From positions 4,885,001-4,949,000 of the forward strand of contig NZ_CP012382.1 in assembly GCF_001267885.1 (NCBI RefSeq): a stretch of DNA of 64,000 nucleotides. Direction: 5' to 3'. Positions within the stretch are counted from its first letter, which is position 1, and each line of letters starts with the position of its first letter. Made by a program: the position numbers and the translations under genes. Origin of the DNA: Streptomyces ambofaciens ATCC 23877 (GTDB taxonomy: Bacteria > Actinomycetota > Actinomycetes > Streptomycetales > Streptomycetaceae). Shown piece after piece: positions 62,798 through 64,000 of the stretch. The notes under the pieces were generated by a model that worked only from the letters and a program-made list of their open reading frames with translations, was not told the origin of the DNA and ran no database searches.

Positions 62798-64000
62798 CAG
62801 TACTTACGCTCCATCGGCTGGTAGCGGGTCTGGACGACCGGCTTGTAGTCGAGCCGGATGGACTCGGCGCCGTCGTCGCCCACCTCGCGGTACGCCATGG
62901 TGTGGCGCATGAAGTTGACGTCGTCGCGGTTGGGGAAGTCCTCGCGGTAGTGACCGCCGCGCGACTCCTTGCGGGCGAGCGCGGACACCGCCATGACCTC
63001 GGCCAGGTCGAGCAGGTTGCCCAGCTCGACGGCCTCCAGCAGGTCGGTGTTGAAGCGCCGGCCCTTGTCCTGGATCGACACGTTCTTGTAGCGGGCGCGC
63101 AGCTCGCCGATCTTCTCGACGGCCGTCTTGATCGTCTGCTCGGTGCGGAACACCATGACGTTGGCGTCCATGCACTCCTGCAGCTCGCGGCGGAGCTCGG
63201 CCACCCGCTCGGTGCCGGTGGAGGCGCGCAGCCGCTCGATCTGCCCGACGACCAGGGACGCCGGGTCCTCCGGCAGCTCGACGAAGTCCGCCTTCTGGGC
63301 GTACTCCGCGGCGGCGATGCCGGCCCGCTTGCCGAAGACGTTGATGTCCAGCAGCGAGTTGGTGCCCAGGCGGTTGGCGCCGTGCACGGACACGCAGGCC
63401 ACCTCGCCGGCCGCGTACAGGCCGGGCACGACGGTCGTGTTGTCCGCCAGCACCTCGCCCTCGACGTTGGTCGGGATGCCGCCCATGGCGTAGTGCGCGG
63501 TGGGCTGGATCGGGATCGGGTCCGTGTAGGGCTCGATGCCGAGGTAGGTCCGCGCGAACTCCGTGATGTCGGGCAGCTTGGCGTCCAGCTGCTCCGGCGG
63601 GAGGTGCGTGAGGTCCAGGTAGACGTGGTCGCCCTCGGGACCGCAGCCGCGGCCCTCGCGGATCTCCGTGTAGATGGAGCGCGAGACGACGTCGCGCGAG
63701 GCGAGGTCCTTCATGACCGGCGCGTACTTCTCCATGAAGCGCTCGCCGTCCTTGTTGCGGAGGATGCCGCCCTCACCGCGGGCGCCCTCCGTCAGCAGGA
63801 TGCCCATGCGCCAGATGCCGGTCGGGTGGAACTGGAAGAACTCCATGTCCTCCAGCGGCAGTCCGCGCCGGTACACGGCCGCCTGGCCGTCGCCGGTGAG
63901 CGTGTGCGCGTTGGACGTCACCTTGAAGAACTTGCCGGTGCCGCCGGACGCGTAGATCACGGACTTCGCCTGGAAGACGTGGATCTCGCCGGTCGCCAGT
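62797..64000 (-). CDS. sdhA: Succinate dehydrogenase flavoprotein subunit (C-terminal part)
   Basis: The last ~400 residues are present; the N-terminus lies beyond the right edge. Visible motifs include the FAD/active-site region [19 protein letters not shown] and GEGG, the substrate-binding stretch [15 protein letters not shown] with its catalytic His, and [16 protein letters not shown]. The C-terminal [14 protein letters not shown] is typical. It oxidises succinate to fumarate. Co-transcribed with sdhB. Confidence 0.96.
   Translation of the reverse strand, partial: LATGEIHVFQAKSVIYASGGTGKFFKVTSNAHTLTGDGQAAVYRRGLPLEDMEFFQFHPTGIWRMGILLTEGARGEGGILRNKDGERFMEKYAPVMKDLASRDVVSRSIYTEIREGRGCGPEGDHVYLDLTHLPPEQLDAKLPDITEFARTYLGIEPYTDPIPIQPTAHYAMGGIPTNVEGEVLADNTTVVPGLYAAGEVACVSVHGANRLGTNSLLDINVFGKRAGIAAAEYAQKADFVELPEDPASLVVGQIERLRASTGTERVAELRRELQECMDANVMVFRTEQTIKTAVEKIGELRARYKNVSIQDKGRRFNTDLLEAVELGNLLDLAEVMAVSALARKESRGGHYREDFPNRDDVNFMRHTMAYREVGDDGAESIRLDYKPVVQTRYQPMERKY

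Overview
The window is a very GC-rich (roughly 72-73% by eye), densely packed piece of an actinobacterial chromosome. Protein families, frequent GTG/TTG starts, GGAGG-type ribosome sites and gene order all point to Streptomyces. From memory the order matches the conserved core interval SCO4798-SCO4856 of S. coelicolor (M23 peptidase, icmB, sucCD, purNH, folD, mdh, glyA, trpS, sdhBA). That match was not checked by a search. I see no tRNA, rRNA, insertion sequence, prophage or CRISPR array.

Layout. 1-3.2 kb: start of a repeat-rich membrane/secreted M23-type protein (cut by the window edge), a secreted lipase and the B12-binding mutase subunit. 3.4-11.5 kb: a divergent five-gene MoxR/VWA system. 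SWIM and DUF5691 proteins lie on the minus strand, and MoxR ATPase, DUF5682 and VWA proteins on the plus strand. Both arms start from one 83-bp region holding two back-to-back copies of the PafBC/RecA-NDp DNA-damage promoter motif. 11.7-16.1 kb: a Pro-rich envelope protein, a 1.1-kb repeat-laden gap, then sucCD. 16.1-22.6 kb: an unusual HTH-sigma-membrane protein divergent from a PerM/DUF6350 membrane protein with a probable 3' frameshift, then purN-purH. 22.9-26.5 kb: a minus-strand group with a small secreted Cys protein, a Ser/Thr kinase fused to an SLT-like extracellular domain, an FHA protein and a membrane protein. 26.8-31.4 kb: folD-DUF3017, an XRE/DUF2690 membrane regulator, and mdh with a TamR-like operator.

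31.6-34.8 kb: three uncharacterised genes, two of which share an IGNAxGATFAVGD motif. 35.0-42.1 kb: a glycine-betaine operon encoding aldehyde dehydrogenase, choline oxidase, ABC ATPase, a double-length permease and a binding lipoprotein, so the cell can both make and import the osmolyte. 42.1-44.9 kb: PEP-mutase-like and AhpD-like genes divergent from a MocR regulator. 44.9-49.3 kb: lipoprotein plus glutathionylspermidine-synthase-like pair, glyA behind a ZTP riboswitch, and trpS. 49.4-54.3 kb: a 2H phosphoesterase and a set resembling the mycobacterial decaprenyl-phospho-arabinose pathway (DprE2, DprE1, PAP2, UbiA, GtrA). 54.2-58.2 kb: YihY, a D,D-carboxypeptidase, an SCO4848-type membrane protein and a metallophosphoesterase. 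58.2-59.9 kb: a TetR operon that appears autoregulated through two TTGAAC-type palindromes. 60-62 kb: a VOC protein, two TM2 paralogues and DUF2752. The window ends inside sdhA of sdhAB.

Metabolically, sucCD, mdh, sdhAB and icmB feed the TCA/methylmalonyl branch, while purN, purH, folD and glyA form a one-carbon/purine group to which the ZTP riboswitch belongs. The least understood parts are the damage-promoter MoxR/VWA system, the kinase-SLT/FHA pair, the GNAxGATFAVGD genes and the arabinose-lipid-like set.
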